Origin: Deinococcus sp.
Lineage (GTDB): Bacteria > Deinococcota > Deinococci > Deinococcales > Deinococcaceae
DNA length: 9,980 nucleotides
Direction: 5' to 3'
Assembly (NCBI GenBank): GCA_018260375.1
Contig: JAGLBF010000091.1
Location: forward strand, 1 to 9,980
Shown: one piece after another, positions 1 to 5,832 of the stretch
Layout of the letters: each line of letters begins with the position of its first letter
How positions within the stretch are numbered: the first letter of the stretch is position 1
Translations under genes and position numbers: made by a program
Notes under the pieces: generated by a model
The model's database searches: none
Seen by the model: only the letters and a program-made list of their open reading frames with translations
Told to the model about the DNA's origin: nothing

Positions 1-2
1 CT

Positions 3-42
3 GATTGATTCGGAAGTACGCCAAATCAATCGGAATCCGTAT
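3..42 (+). repeat. 40-bp repeat, left inverted copy
   Basis: This segment is an exact reverse complement of 9930-9969, with no mismatch over 40 bases. It holds its own dyad: GATTGATT (3-10) pairs with AATCAATC (24-31) around a 13-base loop, followed by the short palindrome CGGAATCCG (31-39). Similarity fades abruptly after base 42, although a weakly matching CGTACTTTTGCTAC follows at 57-70 and recalls the arm next to the right copy. The dyads and intergenic position suggest a dispersed structured repeat rather than the end of an insertion sequence, because no transposase lies between the copies. Confidence 0.85.
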
Positions 43-118
43 AATATTGCGTGGTGCGTACTTTTGCTACGTCCGCTGTCCTTCTTTCGCCGCGTGCTTG
101 ACAAGATTCAATTCAGAA

Positions 119-164
119 ACCGGATAAAGCATTCACAACCTTGTGGTAATCCGGTCGCTTTTTT
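119..164 (+). terminator. Terminator-like hairpin with T-run
   Basis: ACCGGAT (119-125) pairs with ATCCGGT (149-155), an inner CACAA/TTGTG stem (134-138 and 141-145) sits in the loop, and six T residues follow at 159-164. On the plus strand this has the shape of an intrinsic terminator with a branched or long stem. It would stop transcription entering from the left, from a gene outside the window, and so face the convergent gene that ends at 212. The long loop and weak inner stem make the call tentative. A structured RNA is the alternative. Confidence 0.4.
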
Positions 165-211
165 CTGTTGTTGCCTCACGCCCTCACCCAGTTGCTCAAT
201 GAAGCAATGAC

Positions 212-2107
212 TCAATGACTCAGGTTCTTGGCTTCCCGCAGAGCTTCTCCGCTATCTTCGTTTTTCAGGTACCCTGACAACACCAACTCGTGGACTACCG
301 GTTCTAGCTCGTGGAGGGCAGCGTCGTGGCGTAGGGCGTACTCGGCGGGGGTCAGGCCCTCGAGCAGCGCGGCTTGCAGGGTCAGGCCTGCCGCGCCGAA
401 CTTGGCCTTAAACGCCTGGTGGGCGGGGGTAATCGCGTTAATCGCGTCGCGTCCGCGCAGGGTGCCGACGTAGCTGTGGTGCGCCCAACCCGCTAGGCTG
501 CGCGGCAGTACCAGCGTCTGCGGGCGCAGCGGCGCGGGAAAGGCCCCTTCGTAGGGCAAACCTGTAGGCAAAGTAGCGACCACGCGGCCCTGATAGTAAT
601 AGGCGGCCTCATCAGGGCGGGCGTGCAGGCCAGTAAAGTCTTCGGTGAGGTTAAATTTCCATGCCCGTGACCCCACACCACTCAGAACGTGTGCCAGGTG
701 CGGCTCTAGCGGGTAGGCGCTGAGGCTGGCACCTTCTTCGTAAAGGTGGAGCAGTTCACCCAAAGCCTGCTCGCCTGTGCTGCTCAGGCAGGCAGCAGCC
801 ACCGTACGGCCCTCGTACACCAGCACATACGCCGACTGCTCGCTCAGGCCTGCATGCAAGTAGCCGTACCAGTTTTGTTCGTGCAAGTAGCGCAAAAAGT
901 CGTGCAGGTTGCAAAATCCTGCCTGTATGCCCGTGTGAGTGCTGGGCACTTCAGGCAAAAACCGGGCCAAAAAGGGGCCAGTAGGCTCAAAACGCGGCCT
1001 GAGGCGCTCTACCTCAGCACCTGCAACGCGCTCAGAACTGGGTGGGGTCTGTATGACAGGCGGCTGGGCCAACACCTCTGTCGGCACGGGGTCAGTGGCG
1101 TGCCAGTGGGTGCTGGCGTGCTCAGCACTGGGAGTAACCACCAGCGGGGTAGAGGCAGTGGGGGCCATAGGCGCAGGGTCAGGCCGTGGGGGCGTAACGG
1201 GGTCAACAAGGTAACGCAACTCGGATACCTTGGGCGCGTCCGCTGCCGCCGTGTGGGGGTGCCAATCACTAGCGGCCCAGGCACTGGTAGCCCAACTGCT
1301 GCGATCCCACTCGTCATCACTGGTGGTCACATCCGCTACAGGCTCGTCTGCAATGAGGTCAGGCGCGCTTATCTCTACGCGAGCGACAGCAATAGGCTCT
1401 ACAGTTGCAGCGGTATTGACAGTGGGCTGGGACTGGCTGGGTGGTTGGAGTACGCTGGGTACGCTCTGCGCTGTGGGTGCCGTCAGAGGAAGCGTGGGTG
1501 GAGTGGTGACTGGTGCTGTGGCCTGCTGCTGACTGGCGGCGGCTTGTTGCGCTTGCATATAGGCCTGAATTTGGGCCGAAAAATCGCTGATGGCTGGCGC
1601 TGGCACCCCATCACCAACGGCCGGGTTGGTGATGGGGTGAGCGGTGCCTGAGTGACCGGCAAGTGGCTGACTGGCAAGTGGCGCTTGGGCTCTGTCTGCT
1701 AGCGGAGTGGGGGGCTGAGCTGCAGGCCCAGGTGGCACAGGCTCAGGTAACACATGCTCAGGTGCGCTGGTCTGCTGCTGCACGGCGGCGTTTCTGGCGC
1801 GGTCGGCTAGGGTGCGAATCAGGGCGTCTTGGGCAGACCGCTCTTCTCGCTCGCGCTCATGCTGCCGGGCCGCTTCTACCTGGCTGAGCAGGGTAGCAAA
1901 GGCTTCGCCAAAAATATTACCGTTACCAAATTCGGGCACGCTGAGGGTGGGGCGCGGCGCACTGGGCGCTGCTGACTGGCTGGCTTGGGGCGCGGCAGGT
2001 TTTGAGCTGGCGCCGGTTTCCGCGCTGCGGATCTTACGCTTGGGGGTATTGGTCGCTGCGAGGTCAGGCTGGTTGGGCCGTTGCGGGTTATTTTTGTCGC
2101 CAGTCAT
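212..2107 (-). CDS. Pro/Ala/Gln-rich protein with C-terminal folded domain, unknown function
   Basis: I do not recognise this 631-residue protein with certainty. Residues 1-60 are polar and basic, and about 65-110 form a probable charged coiled coil rich in Glu, Arg and Ala. About 110-370 is low-complexity Pro/Ala/Gln/Thr/Val sequence that must be largely disordered. About 375-631 looks folded, with many Leu, Tyr and Trp residues. The stretch from FLRYLHEQNWYGYL through AYVLVYEGRTVAAACL to GELLHLYEEG recalls the DUF4388/PATAN-type pattern found in bacterial signalling proteins, but that is a resemblance by eye only. The last 45 residues (LLEGLTPAEYALRHDAALHE onward) are helical. There is no signal peptide or membrane helix, so a cytoplasmic location is likely. 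The start is ATG at 2107 with GGAG 11 bases upstream. The gene is GC-rich and stands alone on its strand. Its linker holds a perfect hairpin (1604-1639) and a 15-bp tandem repeat (1653-1682). Confidence 0.8.
   Translation of the reverse strand: MTGDKNNPQRPNQPDLAATNTPKRKIRSAETGASSKPAAPQASQSAAPSAPRPTLSVPEFGNGNIFGEAFATLLSQVEAARQHEREREERSAQDALIRTLADRARNAAVQQQTSAPEHVLPEPVPPGPAAQPPTPLADRAQAPLASQPLAGHSGTAHPITNPAVGDGVPAPAISDFSAQIQAYMQAQQAAASQQQATAPVTTPPTLPLTAPTAQSVPSVLQPPSQSQPTVNTAATVEPIAVARVEISAPDLIADEPVADVTTSDDEWDRSSWATSAWAASDWHPHTAAADAPKVSELRYLVDPVTPPRPDPAPMAPTASTPLVVTPSAEHASTHWHATDPVPTEVLAQPPVIQTPPSSERVAGAEVERLRPRFEPTGPFLARFLPEVPSTHTGIQAGFCNLHDFLRYLHEQNWYGYLHAGLSEQSAYVLVYEGRTVAAACLSSTGEQALGELLHLYEEGASLSAYPLEPHLAHVLSGVGSRAWKFNLTEDFTGLHARPDEAAYYYQGRVVATLPTGLPYEGAFPAPLRPQTLVLPRSLAGWAHHSYVGTLRGRDAINAITPAHQAFKAKFGAAGLTLQAALLEGLTPAEYALRHDAALHELEPVVHELVLSGYLKNEDSGEALREAKNLSH
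1604..1639. repeat. 15-bp perfect inverted repeat inside a coding region
   Basis: CACCCCATCACCAAC (1604-1618) is the exact reverse complement of 1625-1639, with the loop GGCCGG between them. It lies in the disordered linker of the 631-residue protein and encodes AHPITNPAVGDGVP on the minus strand. Such a long GC-rich stem is not required by the protein sequence. Confidence 0.9.
1653..1682. repeat. 15-bp tandem repeat, two copies
   Basis: TGACCGGCAAGTGGC (1653-1667) is followed directly by TGACTGGCAAGTGGC (1668-1682), with one mismatch. Being five codons long, it keeps frame and yields the repeated peptide PLASQ/PLAGH in the disordered linker of the minus-strand gene. It probably arose by slippage. 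Confidence 0.8.
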
Positions 2108-2507
2108 GCTTGTGGTTGCTCCTATTGCGCCGCTCTAACCTTTAGCCAAACAGTGGGGAAATAGGGCGCGGCCTTTTATTGAGTCCTAGTTTGTCACGAA
2201 TGAGGTCGGTCTGTCAGCAATGAAGAACATGTTGTCCAAGACAGCGGTAGCGCTCAACACTCAAACGTCAAAAGATTTTTTCGTTTCCACATTCTACATT
2301 CCACCGTTCTAGTTTTTAGAGTGTACTTTGCAGCAGTACTGTGCAGCGGTAATGTACAGACATGAACTAGGCGCTAAAAGTGACTCTGGTGTAAGCGATG
2401 TGGTAAGTGTAAGTGATGTGATGAGTCTAGGTGATACGGGCATTGAGTCTCTAAGGGCATTAAAGGTACACAGGAGCTGTAGCTTATCTGCCTGCTTATC
2501 TGTAATC
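2108..2507. other. 400-base intergenic region with small tandem repeats
   Basis: This gap lies between the start of the 631-residue gene and the end of the carbonic anhydrase gene, both on the minus strand. It is visibly more AT-rich than its neighbours and I see no supportable gene. It contains a 13-bp imperfect tandem (GTACTTTGCAGCA at 2323-2335, then GTACTGTGCAGCG at 2336-2348) and an 18-bp tandem at 2389-2442. An inverted repeat CAGGAGCTG (2471-2479) / CAGCTCCTG (2526-2534) links the gap to the end of the upstream gene. No T-run follows it, so it is not a clear terminator. A promoter for the 631-residue gene must lie here, but no hexamer pair is convincing. Confidence 0.6.
2389..2442. repeat. 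18-bp imperfect tandem repeat, about 2.7 copies
   Basis: The first unit starts GTGTAAGCGATGTG at 2389, the second GTGTAAGTGATGTG at 2407, and a more diverged third starts GTCTAGGTGATAC at 2425. The array is intergenic, so the period of 18 need not reflect codons. It could be a slippage product or a degenerate binding array. Confidence 0.65.
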
Positions 2508-3017
2508 TCACCTATCTGCCTCTTGCAGCTCCTGCAGGTAGCGCCGCGCGTTGGCTTGGTAGCGCTCGGCATTCCCCGTGGGATCTACAGCGCGCACCAC
2601 TTTGGCGGGTACGCCAACTGCCAACATGCCTGCAGGCACGGTTTTGCCTTCTGGGAGCAGGGCGCCCGCTGCGAGCATTGCCCCGCGCTCCAGGCGGCTG
2701 CCGCTGAGCATGGTAGCCCCCATACCCACCAGGCTGCCTTCATCACAAACGGCGCCGTGGACGATGGCGCGGTGGCCTACGGTCACGTTGCGGTGCAGGG
2801 TACAGGGGTGGCCTGCACCGGTATGCAGCACGGCCCCGTCCTGTACGTTGCTGCCTTCACCCACCGTGATCAGCTCAATGTCGCCGCGCAGCACCGCGCC
2901 AAACCACACCGAGGCCCCGCGCTCGATAAGCACCTGGCCCATAATATCAGCGCTGGGTGCCACAAAAGCGCTGGGATCTATCTGCGGGGTGTGTATGCCC
3001 AAGCGGTAGATGCTCAT
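2508..3017 (-). CDS. Gamma-class carbonic anhydrase-like protein (left-handed beta-helix)
   Basis: The 169-residue protein has the hexapeptide-repeat pattern of a left-handed beta-helix through most of its length, ending in a C-terminal helix (about 145-169). It matches the gamma-carbonic anhydrase/YrdA/PaaY family. The three zinc-ligand histidines of that family are all visible: His65 (in VLHT), His82 (TVGH) and His87 (IVHG). The family's Arg44 and Asp46 (LRGD) and Gln59 (NVQDG) are also present. Such proteins form trimers and either hydrate CO2 or act as related zinc enzymes. Many bacterial members lack the acidic loop of the archaeal enzyme and show little or no anhydrase activity, so the reaction is not certain. 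The start chosen is ATG at 3017, which overlaps the stop of the Nudix gene as ATGA and so implies translational coupling. A frame extending upstream to 3050 would add 11 residues inside the Nudix gene and is less likely. It is cytoplasmic. Confidence 0.9.
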   Translation of the reverse strand: MSIYRLGIHTPQIDPSAFVAPSADIMGQVLIERGASVWFGAVLRGDIELITVGEGSNVQDGAVLHTGAGHPCTLHRNVTVGHRAIVHGAVCDEGSLVGMGATMLSGSRLERGAMLAAGALLPEGKTVPAGMLAVGVPAKVVRAVDPTGNAERYQANARRYLQELQEADR

Positions 3018-3454
3018 GTAGTGCCCTGCGTGTCGTGCGCGTGTTGCCACAGTGCTGCGGCCTGAAGCAGCAAGTTCTGGTCTTCAGGGTGGCTGAGCCG
3101 GGTTTGTGCCTCGATCAGCGGCACAAACCCGCCTTCACTAAAGGTGTCTTCTAGCTGCGGCGCGTCACTTTGGGTGGTCATCAGAAACCAAAAGATGTCA
3201 CGTACTACACCCTGGTCATTGGTATAGCGGGTGTTGGGCAGCGGCGCCACGAGGCTCGCCGCTACGCCTGTCTCTTCAGAGACTTCGCGCAGGGCAGTTT
3301 GCAGGGGCGTTTCGCCCGCTTCAATGTGGCCTTTGGGAAACACCCACGCGCCGCTGCGGTAGCGCACGAGCAGCACTTGAGGGCTTAGACGCTCACCGCG
3401 CATCACCACACCGCCCGCACCCACCACGGCCTGAGAGGAATCTGAGGAGGTCAT
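3014..3454 (-). CDS. Nudix hydrolase
   Basis: This is a 146-residue single-domain Nudix hydrolase, a usual length for the family. The Nudix box is complete at residues 42-64: Gly42, Glu48, Arg56, Glu57, Glu60, Glu61 and Gly63 fit Gx5Ex7REUxEExGU. These residues bind the divalent metal used to cleave nucleoside diphosphate-linked compounds. The lead-in WVFPKGHIEAGET resembles bacterial diadenosine polyphosphate (Ap4A/Ap6A) hydrolases, so a house-cleaning role on dinucleotide polyphosphates is a fair guess. The substrate cannot be read from the sequence. The start ATG at 3454 (MTSSDSS) was chosen because a TATACT -10 box ends six bases before it; a longer frame from 3514 would run through that box. 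The gene is first in a two-gene operon, overlapping the carbonic anhydrase-like gene by four bases. Confidence 0.9.
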   Translation of the reverse strand: MTSSDSSQAVVGAGGVVMRGERLSPQVLLVRYRSGAWVFPKGHIEAGETPLQTALREVSEETGVAASLVAPLPNTRYTNDQGVVRDIFWFLMTTQSDAPQLEDTFSEGGFVPLIEAQTRLSHPEDQNLLLQAAALWQHAHDTQGTT

Positions 3455-3804
3455 AGCGCCAGTATACGTTGTTGAAAGCGGCGCTGGTTTTGGTAGCTGG
3501 GAGCAGTAAGGCAAAGGGTATATGTAGCTGATTAAACCCTAGGCTCCTAGTGGGGTTCAGGAAACTGAGGTCAGGAGCAAAGAAACCATAGGGCGTATTG
3601 GAAAAAGGCAATTTAGACCAAGGCGATATAGAGCGGCAAATGACGTTGTGAAATGCCACAGTGGGGGCGCAGCTATGAACGCAGCAAGCGCCAAACACCT
3701 TGCAGGGTATTCATGTGAACTTCGTTGACGCTGTCTCCCTCTTCATCACAAGCAAACTCAGCCACCTTCCTAAAATGACTCACATCTGCTATGATGTGTA
3801 GCAG
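3455..3804. other. Divergent intergenic region and left edge of the AT-rich cassette
   Basis: About 350 bases separate the minus-strand Nudix operon from the plus-strand repressor gene. They hold both promoters: the -10 box at 3461-3466 facing left and the operator-covered promoter at 3783-3807 facing right. The middle (about 3480-3720) contains no supportable gene. Short minus-strand frames there have no initiation signal and no recognisable product. Composition shifts from GC-rich to AT-rich across this stretch, so a junction of the acquired cassette probably lies within it, but I see no attachment-site duplication. Confidence 0.55.
3461..3466 (-). promoter_or_regulatory. -10 box of the Nudix operon, leaderless
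   Basis: Read on the minus strand, TATACT is followed by only six bases (GGCGCT) before the ATG at 3454. Transcription would begin at or next to the start codon, giving a leaderless mRNA, which agrees with the lack of a Shine-Dalgarno. No good -35 hexamer is visible upstream. Confidence 0.6.
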
Positions 3805-3807
3805 ATG
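3783..3807. promoter_or_regulatory. BlaI-type operator and extended -10 promoter
   Basis: CATCTGCTA (3783-3791) and TAGCAGATG (3799-3807) form a perfect 9-bp dyad around seven bases. The core TGCTAT, GATGT, GTAGCA (3787-3803) shares its layout with the site at 5077-5093 and with the TAC/GTA dyads known for BlaI/MecI operators. TGCTATGAT at 3787-3795 is also an extended -10 box, so repressor binding would block RNA polymerase directly. The box ends nine bases before the ATG at 3805 and there is no Shine-Dalgarno, so the transcript is probably leaderless or has only a few leader bases. The start codon itself is part of the dyad. Confidence 0.75.
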
Positions 3808-4185
3808 CTAGAGCGTACTCCTTACCCGAATTTAGGCCCCTTGGAGCAACAGGTTATGGAGGTTTTATGGCAGAAGTCTCCGCAAGACGTTGCACAGGCG
3901 CAGGTTGCCCTGGCAGGCAGCAGTGCTTATTCGACGGTCAAGACCATTCTTGAACGTTTAACTGAGAAAGGTTTATTAACAAGACAGAAGGTTGGTAAAG
4001 CGTTTGAATATTCCCCTGTACTGTCTCAAGCCGAATACCAAGACCGTCAGGCCCGACATCTGAGTGAAAGCCTAGTTTCAGGCTTTGGAAACGCAGCCTT
4101 AGTTCACTTTGTGGACGCGGTAAGAGACGACCCCAGTCATCTGAAGGAATTACGCCGCCTTCTAACTGAACTGGAGAACGAGTGA
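3805..4185 (+). CDS. BlaI/MecI/CopY-family repressor
   Basis: This 126-residue protein is the same length as classical BlaI repressors. Residues 9-70 form the winged helix: LGPLEQQVMEVLW is helix 1, AYSTVKTILERLTEKGLL (41-58) covers the recognition helix, and KVGKAFEYSP is the wing. Residues 75-126 form the helical dimerisation part. In staphylococcal BlaI, the BlaR1-triggered cut falls between Asn101 and Phe102. Here the aligned stretch is ALVHFVDA with His101-Phe102, so a cleavable bond may be kept. The family represses its own operon and resistance genes. The operator over its promoter and the matching one before the ABC gene indicate that it controls both units. The stop overlaps the GTG of the M56 gene. 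Low GC sets it apart from the flanking genes. The family call is firm; the regulon is inferred. Confidence 0.93.
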   Translation: MLERTPYPNLGPLEQQVMEVLWQKSPQDVAQAQVALAGSSAYSTVKTILERLTEKGLLTRQKVGKAFEYSPVLSQAEYQDRQARHLSESLVSGFGNAALVHFVDAVRDDPSHLKELRRLLTELENE

Positions 4186-5039
4186 ACTATCTATTCTATC
4201 CACAAGTTATTCTTACATTGTGGGGCCCCTTAATAGTATGGGTATTGGCCCGACTTACTTATTCATGGAGGCAAACGTTAGCGACGAAATACGGGTTTTG
4301 GCTTTCTATGGGCCTGTTGCTCCTGCCCTCATTTATGTGGTGGGTACCTTACATGCCGAACTTTCCATTGCGCGACGTTTTACCCTACCGTGTTCCAATT
4401 GCCTGGGGTGTCTATAATGGCTCAGCCGAGTTTTCCCCACTTGAATCTTTGTTGCTCACCATACCAGCAGCTCTAGCTTTTATGAGTATGGGTTTTGCAG
4501 CCCTATATGGTATCTTTGAAGAAATATCAGTTCGTTGGAAGGTTCACCGGATACCAAAAGTGTTGTTAGAAGGTATATATGTTTTAGAACTGCCTAGCGA
4601 GGTTGCGTTTACCGTAGGTATTTTAAAACCACGCATTTACATAAGTCGGCAGCAGTGGGAGGGCCCTAACTGTGCCACTATTCTTGCACATGAGAGGGCT
4701 CATGTGCGGCAGAGGCACGGATTGTGGCTGGCACTTGCACGCTGGAGTGCTCGAAGTCTATGGCTTTGGCCAACCTCCCATACGTTATTGCGCGAAATAA
4801 AGACCTGGGCTGAACTTGTGGCTGACGAATACGCTCTACATTTAGTGGGCAAGCCTGCTCTAGCCCGTGCGCTGAAAACAGTAGTTGTGCAACACAGTAC
4901 ACAGCCTATTTTGAATTTTGCCAGTTCGAGCATGCTTACTCGTCGCGTGCAACAGTTAATTCATCCAGGAAAGGTATTAACTTGGAAAGCCAATGCTGTT
5001 CTTATTTTGGTTTTCTTATGCTTGATTGTTCTTATTTAA
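4182..5039 (+). CDS. M56 (BlaR1-like) membrane metalloprotease lacking a sensor domain
   Basis: The 285-residue protein has the M56 core of BlaR1/MecR1. Hydrophobic segments lie at about 5-25, 38-58, 88-112 and 268-285. The family motif AFTVGILKPRIYIS occurs at 142-155, the zinc motif HERAH at 170-174, and a downstream Glu211 with Asp215 (ELVADE) supplies the third ligand. In BlaR1 the protease acts in the cytoplasm to inactivate BlaI. BlaR1 is about 600 residues long and ends in an extracellular penicillin-binding sensor. This protein ends right after its last membrane helix, so it cannot sense a beta-lactam that way. The signal may come from the ABC transporter, from a membrane change, or from direct ligand contact. 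The start is GTG at 4182, overlapping the repressor stop as GTGA, so translation is coupled. A terminator follows the gene at once. Confidence 0.9.
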   Translation: MNYLFYPQVILTLWGPLIVWVLARLTYSWRQTLATKYGFWLSMGLLLLPSFMWWVPYMPNFPLRDVLPYRVPIAWGVYNGSAEFSPLESLLLTIPAALAFMSMGFAALYGIFEEISVRWKVHRIPKVLLEGIYVLELPSEVAFTVGILKPRIYISRQQWEGPNCATILAHERAHVRQRHGLWLALARWSARSLWLWPTSHTLLREIKTWAELVADEYALHLVGKPALARALKTVVVQHSTQPILNFASSSMLTRRVQQLIHPGKVLTWKANAVLILVFLCLIVLI

Positions 5040-5068
5040 ATGTTCAGGTAGGGATCTGAACATTTTTT
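5040..5068 (+). terminator. Intrinsic terminator after the repressor-protease pair
   Basis: ATGTTCAG (5040-5047) and CTGAACAT (5056-5063) form an 8-bp stem with an 8-base loop, followed by T-rich DNA (5063-5068). It begins one base after the M56 stop codon. It would end or attenuate transcription of the regulatory pair before the ABC genes, which implies that these have their own promoter or depend on read-through. Confidence 0.8.
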
Positions 5069-5076
5069 ACCGAAAG

Positions 5077-5093
5077 TGCTACGCAATGTAGCA
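5077..5093. promoter_or_regulatory. Second BlaI-type operator, upstream of the ABC genes
   Basis: TGCTAC (5077-5082) and GTAGCA (5088-5093) form a perfect 6-bp dyad with five bases between. It has the same arms and spacing as the core at 3787-3803. It lies between the terminator and the Shine-Dalgarno of the ABC ATPase gene, so the repressor could control exporter expression here. A possible -35 TGAACA (5057-5062) is followed 17 bases later by a poor -10 (TACGCA), so the promoter itself is not well resolved. Confidence 0.7.
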
Positions 5094-5094
5094 G

Positions 5095-5100
5095 AAGGAG
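5095..5100 (+). promoter_or_regulatory. Strong Shine-Dalgarno of the ABC ATPase gene
   Basis: AAGGAG lies six bases before the ATG at 5107, an optimal spacing that fixes this start. It contrasts with the leaderless layout of the repressor gene. Confidence 0.8.
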
Positions 5101-5106
5101 ACTCTC

Positions 5107-5832
5107 ATGTTGGATTACGCTGTTACGACAAGCCACCTCTCTAAGCAATTTAAAGACAATAAGGTTATCAATGACATTAATTTGAGTGTGCCTTCAGGCT
5201 GCATTTATGCACTCCTTGGGCCGAACGGTGCAGGTAAAAGCACACTGATGAGCCTTATTCTTGGACTTTTGCAACCCAATACAGGTAAGATTGAATTATT
5301 TGGTCAGCCGTGGCATCGTAATTTACTTCGCCGTGTAGGTGCAAGTATAAATGGCCCTGCGTTTTATGGACACTTAAGCGCTGACGAAAATTTAGAGATA
5401 CATGCTCGGTTACTCGGACTTAATGCTTCAGATGTTGCTAAAATACTGCAGCAAGTTGGCTTAGATAATACTGGAGGTAAACCAGCAGGTCAGTTTAGTA
5501 CTGGCATGAAAAGCCGTTTAGCATTAGGAATAGCTCTTTTGTCTGAGCCAGACCTGCTTATCCTAGATGAACCCCAGAATGGCTTAGACCCAGAAGGAAT
5601 CTACTCTTTAAGACAACAGCTGCGAGAATACGTCACCAAAGGAAAGACTGTTATTATTTCCAGCCATCAGTTGGGTGAAATACAGCATATCGCTGACCAT
5701 ATAGGTGTTCTTCATGGCGGCTATCTGAAATATCAAGGTACAATTGAAGAATTAGAGCGTGGACATGAGTCTCTAGAGGAAGCATATTTTTCTTTAGTAT
5801 ATGGAAAAAATTATTTGGGCAATGCATCATGA
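5107..5832 (+). CDS. ABC transporter ATPase, BcrA/LanF type
   Basis: This 241-residue nucleotide-binding subunit energises a peptide-antibiotic exporter or immunity transporter at the membrane. Motifs in order are Walker A GPNGAGKST (38-46), a Q-loop region GASINGPAFY (78-87), the signature FSTGM (130-134), Walker B with catalytic Glu LLILDEP (150-156), D-loop NGLDPEG (158-164) and H-loop His187 (SSHQL). The form STGMKSRLALGIALLSEPDL resembles bacitracin (BcrA) and lantibiotic-immunity (LanF) ATPases rather than the common LSGGQ. LanF proteins carry Glu in place of the Q-loop Gln. Here the aligned residue appears to be Asn82, which is unusual. The gene has its own Shine-Dalgarno and upstream operator, and its stop overlaps the permease ATG. 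It is AT-rich. The exact substrate is unknown; a membrane-active peptide is the best guess from family and context. Confidence 0.92.
   Translation: MLDYAVTTSHLSKQFKDNKVINDINLSVPSGCIYALLGPNGAGKSTLMSLILGLLQPNTGKIELFGQPWHRNLLRRVGASINGPAFYGHLSADENLEIHARLLGLNASDVAKILQQVGLDNTGGKPAGQFSTGMKSRLALGIALLSEPDLLILDEPQNGLDPEGIYSLRQQLREYVTKGKTVIISSHQLGEIQHIADHIGVLHGGYLKYQGTIEELERGHESLEEAYFSLVYGKNYLGNAS

Larger units (their letters stand above)
1..211. other. Intergenic stretch at left edge
   Basis: No convincing coding frame is seen here. The stretch holds the left copy of the 40-bp repeat, the terminator-like hairpin at 119-164, and a small hairpin TTGCT/AGCAA at 192-206. Just at the end of the minus-strand gene there is a perfect tandem 8-mer, CAATGACT, at 205-212 and 213-220, which spans the stop codon of that gene. 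Confidence 0.6.

Noticed and set aside
746..1651. Plus-strand open frame of 301 codons
   Set aside because: It lies antisense to the 631-residue gene, its peptide is an erratic mix of Gly, Arg, Cys and Trp, and it has no start signal. It is a shadow of the GC-rich gene on the other strand.
2180..2330. Radiation/desiccation response motif of Deinococcus upstream of the 631-residue gene
   Set aside because: I looked for the palindrome TTATGTCATTGACATAA or a close variant and found none.
2328..3065. Plus-strand open frame of 245 codons
   Set aside because: It is antisense to the gamma-carbonic anhydrase gene, whose family motifs are clear. The His/Cys/Ala-rich peptide has no recognisable fold.
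3393..3698. Minus-strand open frame of 101 codons in the divergent gap
   Set aside because: It overlaps the start of the Nudix gene out of frame, shows no motif and has no initiation signal.
3673..3714. Thirteen-codon minus-strand frame (MNTLQGVWRLLRS) that looks like the start of a transporter protein
   Set aside because: It is too short to judge. It could be a gene remnant at the cassette junction, but nothing downstream continues it.
3805..5039. Classical beta-lactam resistance locus (blaI-blaR1-blaZ)
   Set aside because: No beta-lactamase gene is present and the M56 protein lacks the penicillin-binding sensor domain.
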